Assembly (NCBI GenBank): GCA_023416695.1
Contig: JAEZGY010000017.1
Location: 1 to 20,848, forward strand
Direction of reading: 5' to 3'
Source: Bacillota bacterium
GTDB lineage: Bacteria > Bacillota > Clostridia > Lachnospirales > Lachnospiraceae
DNA length: 20,848 bases
Shown here: piece by piece, positions 1-8,275 of the stretch
Position numbering within the stretch: position 1 is the first letter of the stretch
How the letters are laid out: each line of letters begins with the position of its first letter
Made by a program: the position numbers and the translations under genes
Notes under the pieces: generated by a model
The model's database searches: none
What the model saw: only the letters and a program-made list of their open reading frames with translations
What the model was told of the DNA's origin: nothing

Positions 1-120
1 GGTCAATTTTCAACGTAAAAAATGAAAAAACCACTTGGATATTCATAAAAATAAGTAGGCTTTTTTATGCTACCGAGGTGGTCAATTTTAAACGTAAAAA
101 GTGGTCAATTTTACTTGACA
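1..120. mobile_element. End of an IS21-like insertion sequence (terminal multiple repeats)
   Basis: The unit GGTCAATTTTNAACGTAAAA occurs at 1-20 and 80-99, and a third partial copy (GGTCAATTTT) starts at 103. Repeated short units inside the terminus, ending in TGTCAA when read inward from position 120, are typical of IS21-family (istA/istB) elements. No transposase lies in the window, so the element body must be to the left. The probable element/host boundary is at about 120/121, inside the last codons of the neighbouring gene. The family assignment rests on repeat style only. Confidence 0.55.
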
Positions 121-1037
121 ATCAACAGTGTGTCTAGTTCTCTTAGCCGGATATAATAGTCATAAAGTTCGGGGTAATTATGTGTTAACTCTGCAAATGC
201 ATCCTTTTCAATTTTTGAAATTGAGCTTTCACTAGCACGACGCTTTTTACGTCGTTGTTGTTCTTCATACTGTCTCACTGCTTCAAAAATATAATTGTTT
301 ACATATGCGCGTAAAATATCATTGTCTATTGATGCTCTAATACGCTCTTGACTTTTATAGAAATCATTCCTATTAATTGATGGCTCGCCTTCTCGTAAAA
401 AGTCAAGAGGAGTCAGCAATACAAATTCTTCTGCACCATTTTCCTTGATAAAAAAGGGAAGTATGTACTCTTTACTAACAAAACTCTCTGTTTCATAGTT
501 AAAATAGGCTCTGTCTACATATAATCTCTTTTTTAGTTCATCACTAACATAATCTATTGCAAACGACTGGGTATATTCAAGTAAATATTCTTTAATTAAA
601 TTGACTGTTAAATCGCTTATTTTGTCTTTGCCACTACCACTATAAAGGAGCATGATTTTTTCAATGTGGGTACTTTGAGAAATATTGTTTGTTTTAATAG
701 CAAAGCCAATATTATCATACAAAAATTGCGCATAGCCATCGCCTAAAGCTAACCCACCATTACCTGCTAATGAATACCCAAGCCAGTTGTTCTTAACTTC
801 ACTAAACTTAAACCAAGCTTTTATTTCATTTTTTTGCAAGCCGTGACTAGCTTTAGTTGCAAGAAAGTGAAAATATCGAATAATGCTTTCGTGAAGCTTT
901 TTATATTCTATCTTGTCACTATTGAAGATCAACATAGGATCAACGAAAAGTGGCATATCGCATACCAAAGAAATATCCACTGCCCCATATTCACACAATA
1001 ATTGCGGGTCAACTTTGAAGTATTCAGAAAAAAACAT
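111..1037 (-). CDS. Unrecognised protein, 3' end truncated by IS insertion
   Basis: This is a 308-residue soluble protein with no signal peptide or membrane segment. It starts at an ATG preceded by GAGGAGGGACATT, a strong ribosome site. The N-terminal part has a motif PLFVDPMLIF (about residues 29-38), a glycine-rich GYSLAGNGGLALG stretch (about 87-99) and a GSGKDKISDLTVN stretch (about 134-146). This pattern resembles a family of large uncharacterised proteins that I associate from memory with conflict or defence islands; I cannot name the family with certainty. A basic stretch QQRRKKRRA lies at about 260-268. The final residues and the stop codon come from the adjoining IS21-like terminus, so the original protein was probably longer and lost its C-terminus. 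It is the last gene of the minus-strand run that begins with the nuclease/helicase pair. Confidence 0.7.
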   Translation of the reverse strand: MFFSEYFKVDPQLLCEYGAVDISLVCDMPLFVDPMLIFNSDKIEYKKLHESIIRYFHFLATKASHGLQKNEIKAWFKFSEVKNNWLGYSLAGNGGLALGDGYAQFLYDNIGFAIKTNNISQSTHIEKIMLLYSGSGKDKISDLTVNLIKEYLLEYTQSFAIDYVSDELKKRLYVDRAYFNYETESFVSKEYILPFFIKENGAEEFVLLTPLDFLREGEPSINRNDFYKSQERIRASIDNDILRAYVNNYIFEAVRQYEEQQRRKKRRASESSISKIEKDAFAELTHNYPELYDYYIRLRELDTLLIVK

Positions 1038-1097
1038 AATGTCCCTCCTCGTATCATTTTATCTTTTGCATGTAGATTATTTTCAAATAGACGTTAT

Positions 1098-1580
1098 CTA
1101 TAAATTGAACTTCTTCTTCCAAGATTGACGATTCTGAGCATACCTTGTAATAGTCTGCTCAATATATGGTTTATATAATCCTCTTTTTGGAAAAACCACT
1201 CCATTATTCCACTGTTCTACAAGCTTAGTTATAACTGTATCAGAAATTGAAAGCTTTGGTAAGCTGATGCCTGTGGCCTTACTATCATGAATTTCCTCAA
1301 TAGCACTGGTGGTTAATCGTGTAAGTTCAGTCAATATTTCGTCCATGTACAAAGAATTAGTATTCATTTCCTTACATCCTCCATAATATAAATTGTAAGG
1401 CGCCACGTTAAAGATATCTGCTAACAACATAAGGTTATGAAGTGTTGGGGATCTTCCATCTCTATCCTGTTCGTAATTTTGAATAGTTTTGATAGAAATA
1501 CAAGATAAATCAGCCAACTGACTCTGACTCATATTTTCCATATTTCTAAGGCGTTTTAGATTGTCCGCAAATTCTTTCAT
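1098..1580 (-). CDS. XRE-family helix-turn-helix regulator
   Basis: This is a DNA-binding protein of about 160 residues. The N-terminal helix-turn-helix is at about residues 17-37: SQSQLADLS, then ISIKTIQNYE, followed by an acidic turn and PTLHNLMLLADIFNV, the usual closing helices of the Xre/Cro fold. The remaining 90 residues match no domain I know and may bind a ligand or mediate dimerisation. The longer frame opens at 1610, but GGAGG sits 9 bases before the ATG at 1580, while the upstream ATG has only a badly spaced site, so I start it at 1580. It lies 60 bases upstream of the IS-truncated gene, with which it is probably co-transcribed, and it may control this cluster (inference). Confidence 0.85.
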   Translation of the reverse strand: MKEFADNLKRLRNMENMSQSQLADLSCISIKTIQNYEQDRDGRSPTLHNLMLLADIFNVAPYNLYYGGCKEMNTNSLYMDEILTELTRLTTSAIEEIHDSKATGISLPKLSISDTVITKLVEQWNNGVVFPKRGLYKPYIEQTITRYAQNRQSWKKKFNL

Positions 1581-1701
1581 CCGTTCGTACCTCCAAGATA
1601 ATTTTGGCATTTCCCCCTAAATCATGTTATACGCAAACAAGCGTACTTTTATATTTGTTGAAATAGGATTCCTCTTACAGCCCTAGTCATCAAATCCGAA
1701 T

Positions 1702-2193
1702 TTATATTTCAAGTTCACTAATTAGTTTCATTGCTCTATATGATACTAACTCATCCTCGCTCATTTCAAAAAGACTCTTTTTATCCACCCACCTATAATT
1801 AACCGTTTCGCCTTCCTGAAGAGTAACTGCGTCTTTCTCCCAATCTGTAACACATAGATATTCAGCATAAATAGAATGGTGAACATCGTGCACGACTCTT
1901 CCGATCTCCTTAATTTCAGAAGTTTCAATACCTGTTTCTTCTCTCAATTCTCGAGTTGCACAATCCAAAGGTGTTTCCCCTTGCAATGCAGAACCACCTG
2001 CTGTCAATTCCCACATTCCACCATAATGTTTTGCAAAATCTCTTTGCATAAGCAAGTAAGTCCCGTCTATATGCCTAACAATAATTTCACACACCAAATG
2101 ATAAATACCCTTAGGCAATGGTTCTCCTCTTACTAAAGACACGTTATTTATTTTATTGAATGCATTATCATATGCATCCCATAATTCAGACAT
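1702..2193 (-). CDS. Nudix hydrolase
   Basis: This is a 163-residue hydrolase acting on nucleoside-diphosphate-linked compounds; the substrate cannot be told from sequence. A complete Nudix box is visible: the glycine of GGSALQGE, then E, RELREETGI, matching GX5EX7REUXEEXGU, which binds the catalytic metal. The part before it (YLLMQRDFAKHYGGMWE) is standard for MutT-like folds. I start at the second ATG (2193) because GGAGGTG lies 5 bases before it; the longer frame starts at 2208. It follows the helicase gene by 122 bases on the same strand. Proteins with this exact style are common chromosomal enzymes in Firmicutes, so a role in the neighbouring defence pair is possible but not shown. Confidence 0.9.
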   Translation of the reverse strand: MSELWDAYDNAFNKINNVSLVRGEPLPKGIYHLVCEIIVRHIDGTYLLMQRDFAKHYGGMWELTAGGSALQGETPLDCATRELREETGIETSEIKEIGRVVHDVHHSIYAEYLCVTDWEKDAVTLQEGETVNYRWVDKKSLFEMSEDELVSYRAMKLISELEI

Positions 2194-2315
2194 AAAACAC
2201 CTCCGCAAATTTAATTTGTCTGTTACTCGCTTACTTTACCTTATATCATAAATATAATGGGAAGCCAAAAAGCTCTATCCTATACCAGAAAACTATTCTC
2301 GGTGTCATAGTTAAA

Positions 2316-4250
2316 TTATATGGCTCGTATTTTCCATCCAACTTCCCTCAATTTTTGCTGTGACTTCTCATCCACAAAGTCAACTGGTATTGCTAAACAA
2401 AGTAAGGCTCTTGCACGAGTCATTGCTACATACTGACATTTCAACCGTTTTTGATTTTTTTTTACGGCTTTAGGTGGTGTATTGCACAAAAACTCTAATA
2501 TAGATTTCATATTATGTGTTTGTAAAAATGTCTCAAGAATTAGAGTTGCCAAATGTGTTCTTCCTTTTACAGAATGTATACTTCCAAACTCCAAATTAAT
2601 AGCGCGTTTTGTTGCTTTATCAGTATAAATAAAATGATTAGGCATCACTTTATCTATGCTCTCATTTTCCTGAATTTCAACTTTTTTCTCGTCTATCCAC
2701 TTTCCAAATTCCTTAACATCCTTAAAATCAGTTACATCAAATAATTTTAGGATCTGCTTAATAATACCCACCATAGAAGTCCAGTTTGTCTTTGAAATAG
2801 ATTCATTTACATTTGATAACTCATTAACCGTCTTTCTAAAATCCTTCTGGCAATTATCCGGCAACGCTTTCACTATTGCTCTAAAAATATTGCCTGAGGC
2901 TGGTATGTAGTTACAATTTTTAGCTTTGTTTATCAACCTTCTTAAGCCTTTGGCAATCCACTCCATTTGTTGAGCCTTTTCACCTGTTCTTTGCAAATCT
3001 ACTATTCCATTCCTAAAATATTCAATTAAATATTTTGGTGTGGCACTTTTATTGGCTTTTCTCGCTTCATATAATTCCCAGTAATCATATATTCCTTTGG
3101 GAAACTGTTTTTCAAGTGTATCTTCTTTTTTTACATGAACCATTCCAACAACATGGCACCCCTCTTTTTGATACTCCCTTAATTCCTCATCAGAAAAAGT
3201 ATCTAGTAACAGTTGTCCAAATTCACAGATTACCTGCAGTGCTTTATCCTTTGAAAATAAAAATATTGTATGGTTTATTTCTTTTTCACAAAAAACATTA
3301 TTAGTTCCTTTCATTTGTGCTGACGATAAAGCTACTGTATTTGCCAATGCAGCGATTGTTGAATCAAATCTTTTACTTTCACTTAAGATCAGTGCATCTT
3401 CTCGTGGGAAATGCATTAACTCATCATCAGCAAATAGACTACTATAAATCGCCTGATTGCTGTCGCCATATCCTTGTCTAATACTCAGTTCTCCGTCTTT
3501 ATTGAATGCCGCTTGTAATAAATCCCATTGAAAAGCATCTGTATCCTGAGCCTCGTCAATAAAAAGAATTGGAAATCGCTGTTGTATTGATGTTGATATT
3601 TCCTCACATTCTTCCAATGCTTGTTTTGAATACAATAGCATTTCTTCAAAAGTAAAATATCCATTTTTTTGAGTCTTTTCTATTATATTTAAAATATTCA
3701 GTTTAGTCTCGCCATTTTTATCCCAATCTATCGTACCAATACTTCCTCTATAAGAACAAATACTCTCATTCTTATATTGTCTTTCTAAATATGATCTGGT
3801 TTTATAAGGTAGCATATTCCATCTTAACGATTGCACTTGTTCTGTATCAATTAAATTTATGTCAAATCCTCTTGAACGCAACCACGGAAGCGCTATATAA
3901 GTGTCGAAGAACGAATGTAATGTACCTATAAAATGAGGATATGACAATAATTTTCTGCCAACTTCACTACTGCCTAAGCGTTCTTCTATTTCCTCTCTCG
4001 CAACATTCGTATGCGACAAAACACTGATTCCAGAATTAGCATACGGCCATTTTCTTGCAAGTATCGCTAATTTTACAACCAAAATTGTTGTTTTACCACT
4101 ACCAGGAAATGCTTGTATGTCTACGGAGTCCATATTTTTTATAACATCTACTCTTGCAGAATCAAAGTGAATCTTACCGCCCATGATTCCTTCCACCCAT
4201 TGAATATCCTCATTAGTAATCTTAATATTATTTAATCGATCAATCTGCAT
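2316..4250 (-). CDS. gajB: UvrD/Rep-like SF1 helicase, GajB-like
   Basis: This is a 644-residue superfamily 1 helicase/ATPase. Motifs in order: Walker A FPGSGKTT (48-55), Ia SVLSHTNVAREEI (76-88), IGTLHSF (108-114), Walker B LFIDEAQDTD (229-238), III GYGDSNQAIY (260-269), the IV-like SESKRFD (290-296), V SIHSVKGRTH (557-566) and VI YVAMTRARALL (607-617). All catalytic residues are present. It starts 6 bases after the stop of the OLD-family nuclease gene with AAGGGA as ribosome site, so the two are translated as a pair. An OLD/TOPRIM nuclease followed by a UvrD-like helicase is the Gabija anti-phage layout, and class 2 OLD nucleases are typically found beside such helicases. From memory it is longer than the B. 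cereus GajB (about 500 residues); the extra length lies between motifs IV and V. The Gabija assignment rests on architecture, not on a database search. Confidence 0.85.
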   Translation of the reverse strand: MQIDRLNNIKITNEDIQWVEGIMGGKIHFDSARVDVIKNMDSVDIQAFPGSGKTTILVVKLAILARKWPYANSGISVLSHTNVAREEIEERLGSSEVGRKLLSYPHFIGTLHSFFDTYIALPWLRSRGFDINLIDTEQVQSLRWNMLPYKTRSYLERQYKNESICSYRGSIGTIDWDKNGETKLNILNIIEKTQKNGYFTFEEMLLYSKQALEECEEISTSIQQRFPILFIDEAQDTDAFQWDLLQAAFNKDGELSIRQGYGDSNQAIYSSLFADDELMHFPREDALILSESKRFDSTIAALANTVALSSAQMKGTNNVFCEKEINHTIFLFSKDKALQVICEFGQLLLDTFSDEELREYQKEGCHVVGMVHVKKEDTLEKQFPKGIYDYWELYEARKANKSATPKYLIEYFRNGIVDLQRTGEKAQQMEWIAKGLRRLINKAKNCNYIPASGNIFRAIVKALPDNCQKDFRKTVNELSNVNESISKTNWTSMVGIIKQILKLFDVTDFKDVKEFGKWIDEKKVEIQENESIDKVMPNHFIYTDKATKRAINLEFGSIHSVKGRTHLATLILETFLQTHNMKSILEFLCNTPPKAVKKNQKRLKCQYVAMTRARALLCLAIPVDFVDEKSQQKLREVGWKIRAI

Positions 4251-4256
4251 AATCTA

Positions 4257-6167
4257 TCATCCCTTAGCTACATATTCAATGGCATCCACAAGATACTTTG
4301 GTACTTTATTCCTTAATTCAGCTGCTTTTCCCTCAAATTTCTTTTCCATATCATATGCCAACTGTTGAGCAAAATCAGCTTTTGAAGCCTTCTTTGAGGT
4401 AAAGAAGCTGTAGAAATGCGAAGCTCTTTCTTCTATTGCTCCACTTGAGTCCAATACTTTTTCAAGTTCCTCTTTCTTTTTAGCACGGTTACTTTCCTTA
4501 TAGCTTACTTTCATTAACGCATCTATAAGTATTTCTTTCATATCGGTATCTTCCAGTCCAGCATACGCTAAATCAAATTCTAATGTCCAATGCCCTGATA
4601 CAAAAGTTTTTACTTTCTGTCCGTTGGCCTTTTCTTTTATATTTTTAATATGTTCTTCTGCTTCTTTGGATGTATAATCTGCTTCTGCACGCCATGCACG
4701 CTTCGCTTTCTCTGGCCATGTACTATTGTCCTCTGTATATTTTTCATCAATACAGATTCTAGGAGCGCAATTCGGCATAACATCTCGATCAGTAATACAA
4801 GCTACATTTATATCCAATTCTGTTTGCATATCTTTACGTTGAAAAATTCTTGCATATCTTCTCAAGCCTGTACTTCTAACATCCACTAAAGAAGTTCCGT
4901 AATCGGTAAAGCTGCAGTCTAATAATTTTGCCAATGTCGGTAGCAATAACGCTTCGCCCGGACCTTCTACAATGATGACACTTCGTGCAAAGAATAAATT
5001 TGCTTTTGTTGCATCCAGATATTTTTCCAAGAATACATAATCATCGCTGTCAAGCATTGTATAATCATCTGATAATGGGTATACTTTACCTGACTTTACA
5101 ATAACAATGTTTGCTAATTTTACAACAGATGCTAGCAAAGGCGAATGTGTTGTAATTATAATCTGACGATTATTTTCCTCCGCTTCATTTTCCAAGGACT
5201 GTATCAGTTTTAGCTGTCGCTGTGCATGGATATGTGCTTCCGGTTCTTCAATAAGCAAAAAGCAAGATTCATTTTCGCCTTCCACGCCTTTATGAAGCAG
5301 AAGCTCACAAGCCATACTCATGATATTACTTGTTCCAAGCCCTACTTTTCCTTGCATAGAACTTGAATCTTTATCTATTGCAAGATCCAATTTTTCTAAT
5401 AATGACATTTCTTTTTGTAAATTAGTAGAGCTTGTTCCTGCCACCTCTAGCCTTGTTTTTATTGTATCTTGTTTTAATAACATCTGATTACTGAGTATTG
5501 TAGTCATATCCTTATTAATTGAATCCAAAGCAGGATGACTTGCCAACAATTCATTTGATAAATTCGCAATACCTATAATTGAAAGTGTATGTAAGTCCAT
5601 GCCATCCTCATATTTATCATCTCCTTGGTCAACCACCGACACATGGCGAATAATTTGTGATAATCGTGAATGTTTACCAGATTGCATATCACTATATGCA
5701 TCACGCAATGCCCTTAAATATGTTGTTCTTAACAATTCTCTAGCTTCTGCAGACGGAGCAGAACCGGTTCCATCTCTTCCTGTGGATACATTAGCTATCG
5801 GACGAGGTGGTTTAAAACTTGTTAAATATTTGCATTTCCAGTACAGATATAAACAAGGATTTTTCTTCTTTGCATCCTCATAAGTAAGGCACTCCAAAAA
5901 GGCCCCTCTCTCATCTTCTGTTAATTCTTCAAACTTGCAAATAATCTCAATCTCTAGTGTTGTATCCTCGTTATAAAAATCGTCTGCATCTATTCTGTGC
6001 CAGTTTAAGTCTGTTGTACCAAGAACGATTTTTATTGCATCCATGATTGCTGATTTTCCAGAATCATTTTCTCCTACTAGAACTGTAAGTCCCTTATTAA
6101 AAGTTATTTTATGCTTACTTCCGTCAAAACATCTAAAATTCTTTAATTGTAATGATGATAAATACAT
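4257..6167 (-). CDS. gajA: OLD-family ATPase/TOPRIM endonuclease, GajA-like
   Basis: This is a 636-residue class 2 OLD nuclease. The N-terminal ABC/SMC-type ATPase has Walker A GENDSGKS (32-39), signature GLGTSNIMS (276-284), Walker B with D-loop FLLIEEPEAH (303-312) and the H-loop histidine H341 in ITTHS. The C-terminal TOPRIM domain has IIVEGPGE (398-405, metal-binding E401), TDRD (D460, D462) and a downstream LEFDLA (529-534) usual in this class. In Gabija, GajA nicks DNA and is held in check by nucleotides, and GajB is its partner helicase. The ATG at 6167 has GGGAG 7 bases upstream. It is the first gene of the run and probably carries its promoter at 6221-6249. All active-site residues are intact, so the protein is likely functional. 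A generic OLD nuclease outside Gabija remains possible. Confidence 0.88.
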   Translation of the reverse strand: MYLSSLQLKNFRCFDGSKHKITFNKGLTVLVGENDSGKSAIMDAIKIVLGTTDLNWHRIDADDFYNEDTTLEIEIICKFEELTEDERGAFLECLTYEDAKKKNPCLYLYWKCKYLTSFKPPRPIANVSTGRDGTGSAPSAEARELLRTTYLRALRDAYSDMQSGKHSRLSQIIRHVSVVDQGDDKYEDGMDLHTLSIIGIANLSNELLASHPALDSINKDMTTILSNQMLLKQDTIKTRLEVAGTSSTNLQKEMSLLEKLDLAIDKDSSSMQGKVGLGTSNIMSMACELLLHKGVEGENESCFLLIEEPEAHIHAQRQLKLIQSLENEAEENNRQIIITTHSPLLASVVKLANIVIVKSGKVYPLSDDYTMLDSDDYVFLEKYLDATKANLFFARSVIIVEGPGEALLLPTLAKLLDCSFTDYGTSLVDVRSTGLRRYARIFQRKDMQTELDINVACITDRDVMPNCAPRICIDEKYTEDNSTWPEKAKRAWRAEADYTSKEAEEHIKNIKEKANGQKVKTFVSGHWTLEFDLAYAGLEDTDMKEILIDALMKVSYKESNRAKKKEELEKVLDSSGAIEERASHFYSFFTSKKASKADFAQQLAYDMEKKFEGKAAELRNKVPKYLVDAIEYVAKG

Positions 6168-6220
6168 ATAAGTCTCCCTTTTATAAAATAAATATTAAAT
6201 TCCTGTTTTTCTATAAGTCA

Positions 6221-6249
6221 TATAAAATATAATAATAAGACTATATCAA
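6221..6249 (-). promoter_or_regulatory. Candidate sigma-A promoter for the nuclease/helicase operon
   Basis: On the minus strand, TTGATA (6249-6244) and TTTATA (6226-6221) are separated by 17 bases, about 55 bases before the nuclease start codon. The surroundings are AT-rich, so chance matches are common. Confidence 0.4.
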
Positions 6250-6534
6250 ATAACGAACTAGCATGCATGTACTAAACGTAATGGGATGCATATCAAAGAC
6301 ATCATAGCAAACACTTTATAAGCTAATAATAAAAATATTAACTCTTCAATTTTTATTGTACGTAATAGTGTCTCTTAAGCCATGCTGACAAACCATCTAA
6401 ACCAGGGTACATTATTCTTTCAATAATTTTCATTTGGTCAAGCATATCTCTAACTCTCCATCTTAATGCGTAAAAGCATTGTATCATCACAGATATCTAT
6501 AAGCTTCTTTGAATTCCTCACAAATTGGAATCTG
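6250..6534. other. Intergenic stretch, nothing recognised
   Basis: This is AT-rich sequence with stops in all frames. It has short ATGCAT-type palindromes near 6262 and 6287 but no convincing gene, terminator or repeat. Confidence 0.5.
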
Positions 6535-6813
6535 TTAATCTGAAACTTCTCTAATATGTACTATCTCCAATTTATTTGATCCAAATATTGGACAATTATC
6601 AGTTTTCTCTAACACTGTATCGTAATCTCGCATCAAACAATTATGACAAAACAGATAATCTTTCATATTAAGATATTTTCTCTTTGTATCAACTTGATAC
6701 TGAATTTCCCATCGAGCGGATTTTCTCCTAGTAAAAAATCTGATTTGTCTTCTTCCTATCTTTACTTTTGTACTTATTATTGATAAATATATTTTACCAT
6801 ATTTCGCCATCAT
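6535..6813 (-). CDS. Small protein with an incomplete zinc ribbon, possibly decayed
   Basis: This is a 92-residue frame. The C-terminal half looks like a two-knuckle zinc ribbon: FCHNC, then about 17 residues later NCPIFGSNKLEIV. In intact ribbons the second knuckle would be CPxC; here a phenylalanine (TTT) takes the place of the fourth cysteine (TGT or TGC), one base away. The N-terminal half is basic and featureless. No ribosome binding site precedes the ATG at 6813. I read it as a small gene losing, or having lost, its zinc site. It stands alone between divergent neighbours. Confidence 0.4.
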   Translation of the reverse strand: MMAKYGKIYLSIISTKVKIGRRQIRFFTRRKSARWEIQYQVDTKRKYLNMKDYLFCHNCLMRDYDTVLEKTDNCPIFGSNKLEIVHIREVSD

Positions 6814-6969
6814 AACAAGCTAAATTTGGAAATTACATGCTACAGAACTTCTCACATCATATAAGGATAGTCTTGTTAAAATATCTATTTGATCAAAGCC
6901 CTAGATAAATTTCAATCTCTAGAGCGTTATGGTATATCTTTCGTAAAGTGGCAAATGTTTAGAGCGCGG

Positions 6970-7165
6970 CTATACTTGATCTTTATCGTAGAGAGTGAAC
7001 CTGGCTGGTATGTGAAGCAGGTCTTGGAGGACTTTTAAGGGCAGATCATTCGTAATGGGGATTGATTCAAGTGAGGGCAATTTTCTTAAGATTACTCATG
7101 AGACAATCTTGCTTGGAACCGACGCAAGACTGCTCGAGTCGGATACACCACATAGTCCGGATTCT
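6970..7165 (+). ncRNA. GC-richer segment with stem-loops: T-box-like leader or gene relic
   Basis: This stretch is clearly less AT-rich than its flanks and can form several stems: GATCT 6978-6982 with AGATC 7043-7047, enclosing ACCTG 6999-7003 with CAGGT 7018-7022; AAGATT 7088-7093 with AATCTT 7105-7110; CCGAC 7119-7123 with GTCGG 7138-7142. The segment AGAGAG followed by GGCTGGTATGTGAAG resembles the top of T-box stem I, and TTGGAACCGACGC resembles the T-box bulge with one extra base. There is no U-tract after the last stem, and the next gene is not an aminoacyl-tRNA synthetase. Alternatively the segment is a broken gene: two frames read well, one ending PGWYVKQVLEDF before a TAA at about 7036-7038 and one starting at the ATG at 7056. 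Confidence 0.25.
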
Positions 7166-7247
7166 GTTTTCTCATAATTAAGGAACCCGTGATTTCGTCA
7201 ACATAATTTATTTGTAACACATAAAATCCTAAAAGGAGAAAAGAATT

Positions 7248-8198
7248 ATGTTATCTAGACAATCAATTATTGAACACACAAAAGAATCAATTCTAAAAAA
7301 TTATGGTCCCGAGTTTCTGTTTAAAGCTAATCATGTTTGCGAGCTGATTGGCAACGATTTACTATGTATAATGTTAATTTGCAGTACTGCGATTGATAAA
7401 CCATCCCATCTCGATAATGTGAATGTATGCGATGAAGCGAGTGATATTCTAAGAGAATTAGTCGATATGTACAAGAAAAAGCTCGTAAGTGAATATCGGA
7501 TAATATCTGAACTTGCCCCTGGTCACTGTGGCCAAATTGTTGATGGTAAAATCCAGTATAATACTAAAAAATACTATAACCATAGCGGTAATACAGAAAA
7601 AAGAACACTTAGACAAATTAAGCTTATTTGCGAGTATTTAGGTATTGACTATGAAATTCGGATAGCGATTTCGATGGGGAATGATCTGCTTCCCAACTAT
7701 ATACACCCCGTATTCGATTTCAGAATGAATGGTTATAATGAGCGCTTATATTCAAAGTTTACATTTTCTATATCTGATTTCTACAGGGATCGCCTTTATG
7801 AAGCTGGGTATCCGATTGATGAATTTATTAAAGCACACAATGAATGTGGCTATACAGCATTTTGGGGCTGTGAGAAGTACGACTTTCCTGAGCTTTTTAA
7901 GGAAAACGGCAGTAAATTTGTGATGAGCAAAGAAGATATTATTGAACTCTTAGATATAGTCAAGGCAAGTAAGATACCCTTTCTGGAGATAGATTTTATA
8001 TACGTAAAGAAAGGCATAGCAAAGCTTGTAGTCAATGATGTCAGCCTAAATACATATAAGAAAGAAGGACTTAATCTTACAATTCCACATTGTCACAAAG
8101 TGAACCTTGAGCCAGATTTCTTTGAAGGTGATCACGAGGAATATGAGGAAGATGGCGAGAAAAGATATCGATTTACAATTCCTATCAAAGCGAAATAA
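7248..8198 (+). CDS. Unrecognised 316-residue protein
   Basis: The start is well supported: AAAAGGAG lies 9 bases before the ATG. The protein is soluble and mixed alpha/beta by appearance, with no signal peptide or membrane helix. Visible features are an N-terminal helical part, a central stretch rich in aromatic residues (about 150-215), and a C-terminal acidic run GDHEEYEEDGEKRYRF (about 294-309). I see no catalytic motif or family signature. It is alone on the plus strand between the structured segment and the HD-domain gene and is followed by a strong hairpin at 8245-8275. Its context suggests cargo of a mobile element; no function is proposed. Confidence 0.8.
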   Translation: MLSRQSIIEHTKESILKNYGPEFLFKANHVCELIGNDLLCIMLICSTAIDKPSHLDNVNVCDEASDILRELVDMYKKKLVSEYRIISELAPGHCGQIVDGKIQYNTKKYYNHSGNTEKRTLRQIKLICEYLGIDYEIRIAISMGNDLLPNYIHPVFDFRMNGYNERLYSKFTFSISDFYRDRLYEAGYPIDEFIKAHNECGYTAFWGCEKYDFPELFKENGSKFVMSKEDIIELLDIVKASKIPFLEIDFIYVKKGIAKLVVNDVSLNTYKKEGLNLTIPHCHKVNLEPDFFEGDHEEYEEDGEKRYRFTIPIKAK

Positions 8199-8244
8199 GT
8201 ATATTAATGAATGGCGCTCCTTCATGTGTATATAAGTTGGATTA

Positions 8245-8275
8245 CCAATTATTTTGAGAAGCTCAAAATAATTGG
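8245..8275 (+). repeat. Perfect 14-bp inverted repeat, hairpin after the 316-residue gene
   Basis: CCAATTATTTTGAG (8245-8258) and CTCAAAATAATTGG (8262-8275) are exact reverse complements around AAG. There is no T-tract after it, so it is not a standard terminator. A near copy with 12-bp arms lies at 19385-19411, in the same orientation relative to its upstream gene. Confidence 0.7.

Noticed and set aside
1702..2193. Nudix hydrolase as a fixed component of the Gabija-like system
   Set aside because: The protein looks like a widespread Firmicutes enzyme, and a 122-base gap separates it from the helicase gene. It is kept only as a weak hypothesis.
5599..5883. Plus-strand frame of 94 codons within the OLD nuclease gene
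   Set aside because: It is fully inside the intact nuclease gene on the other strand and has no start signal.
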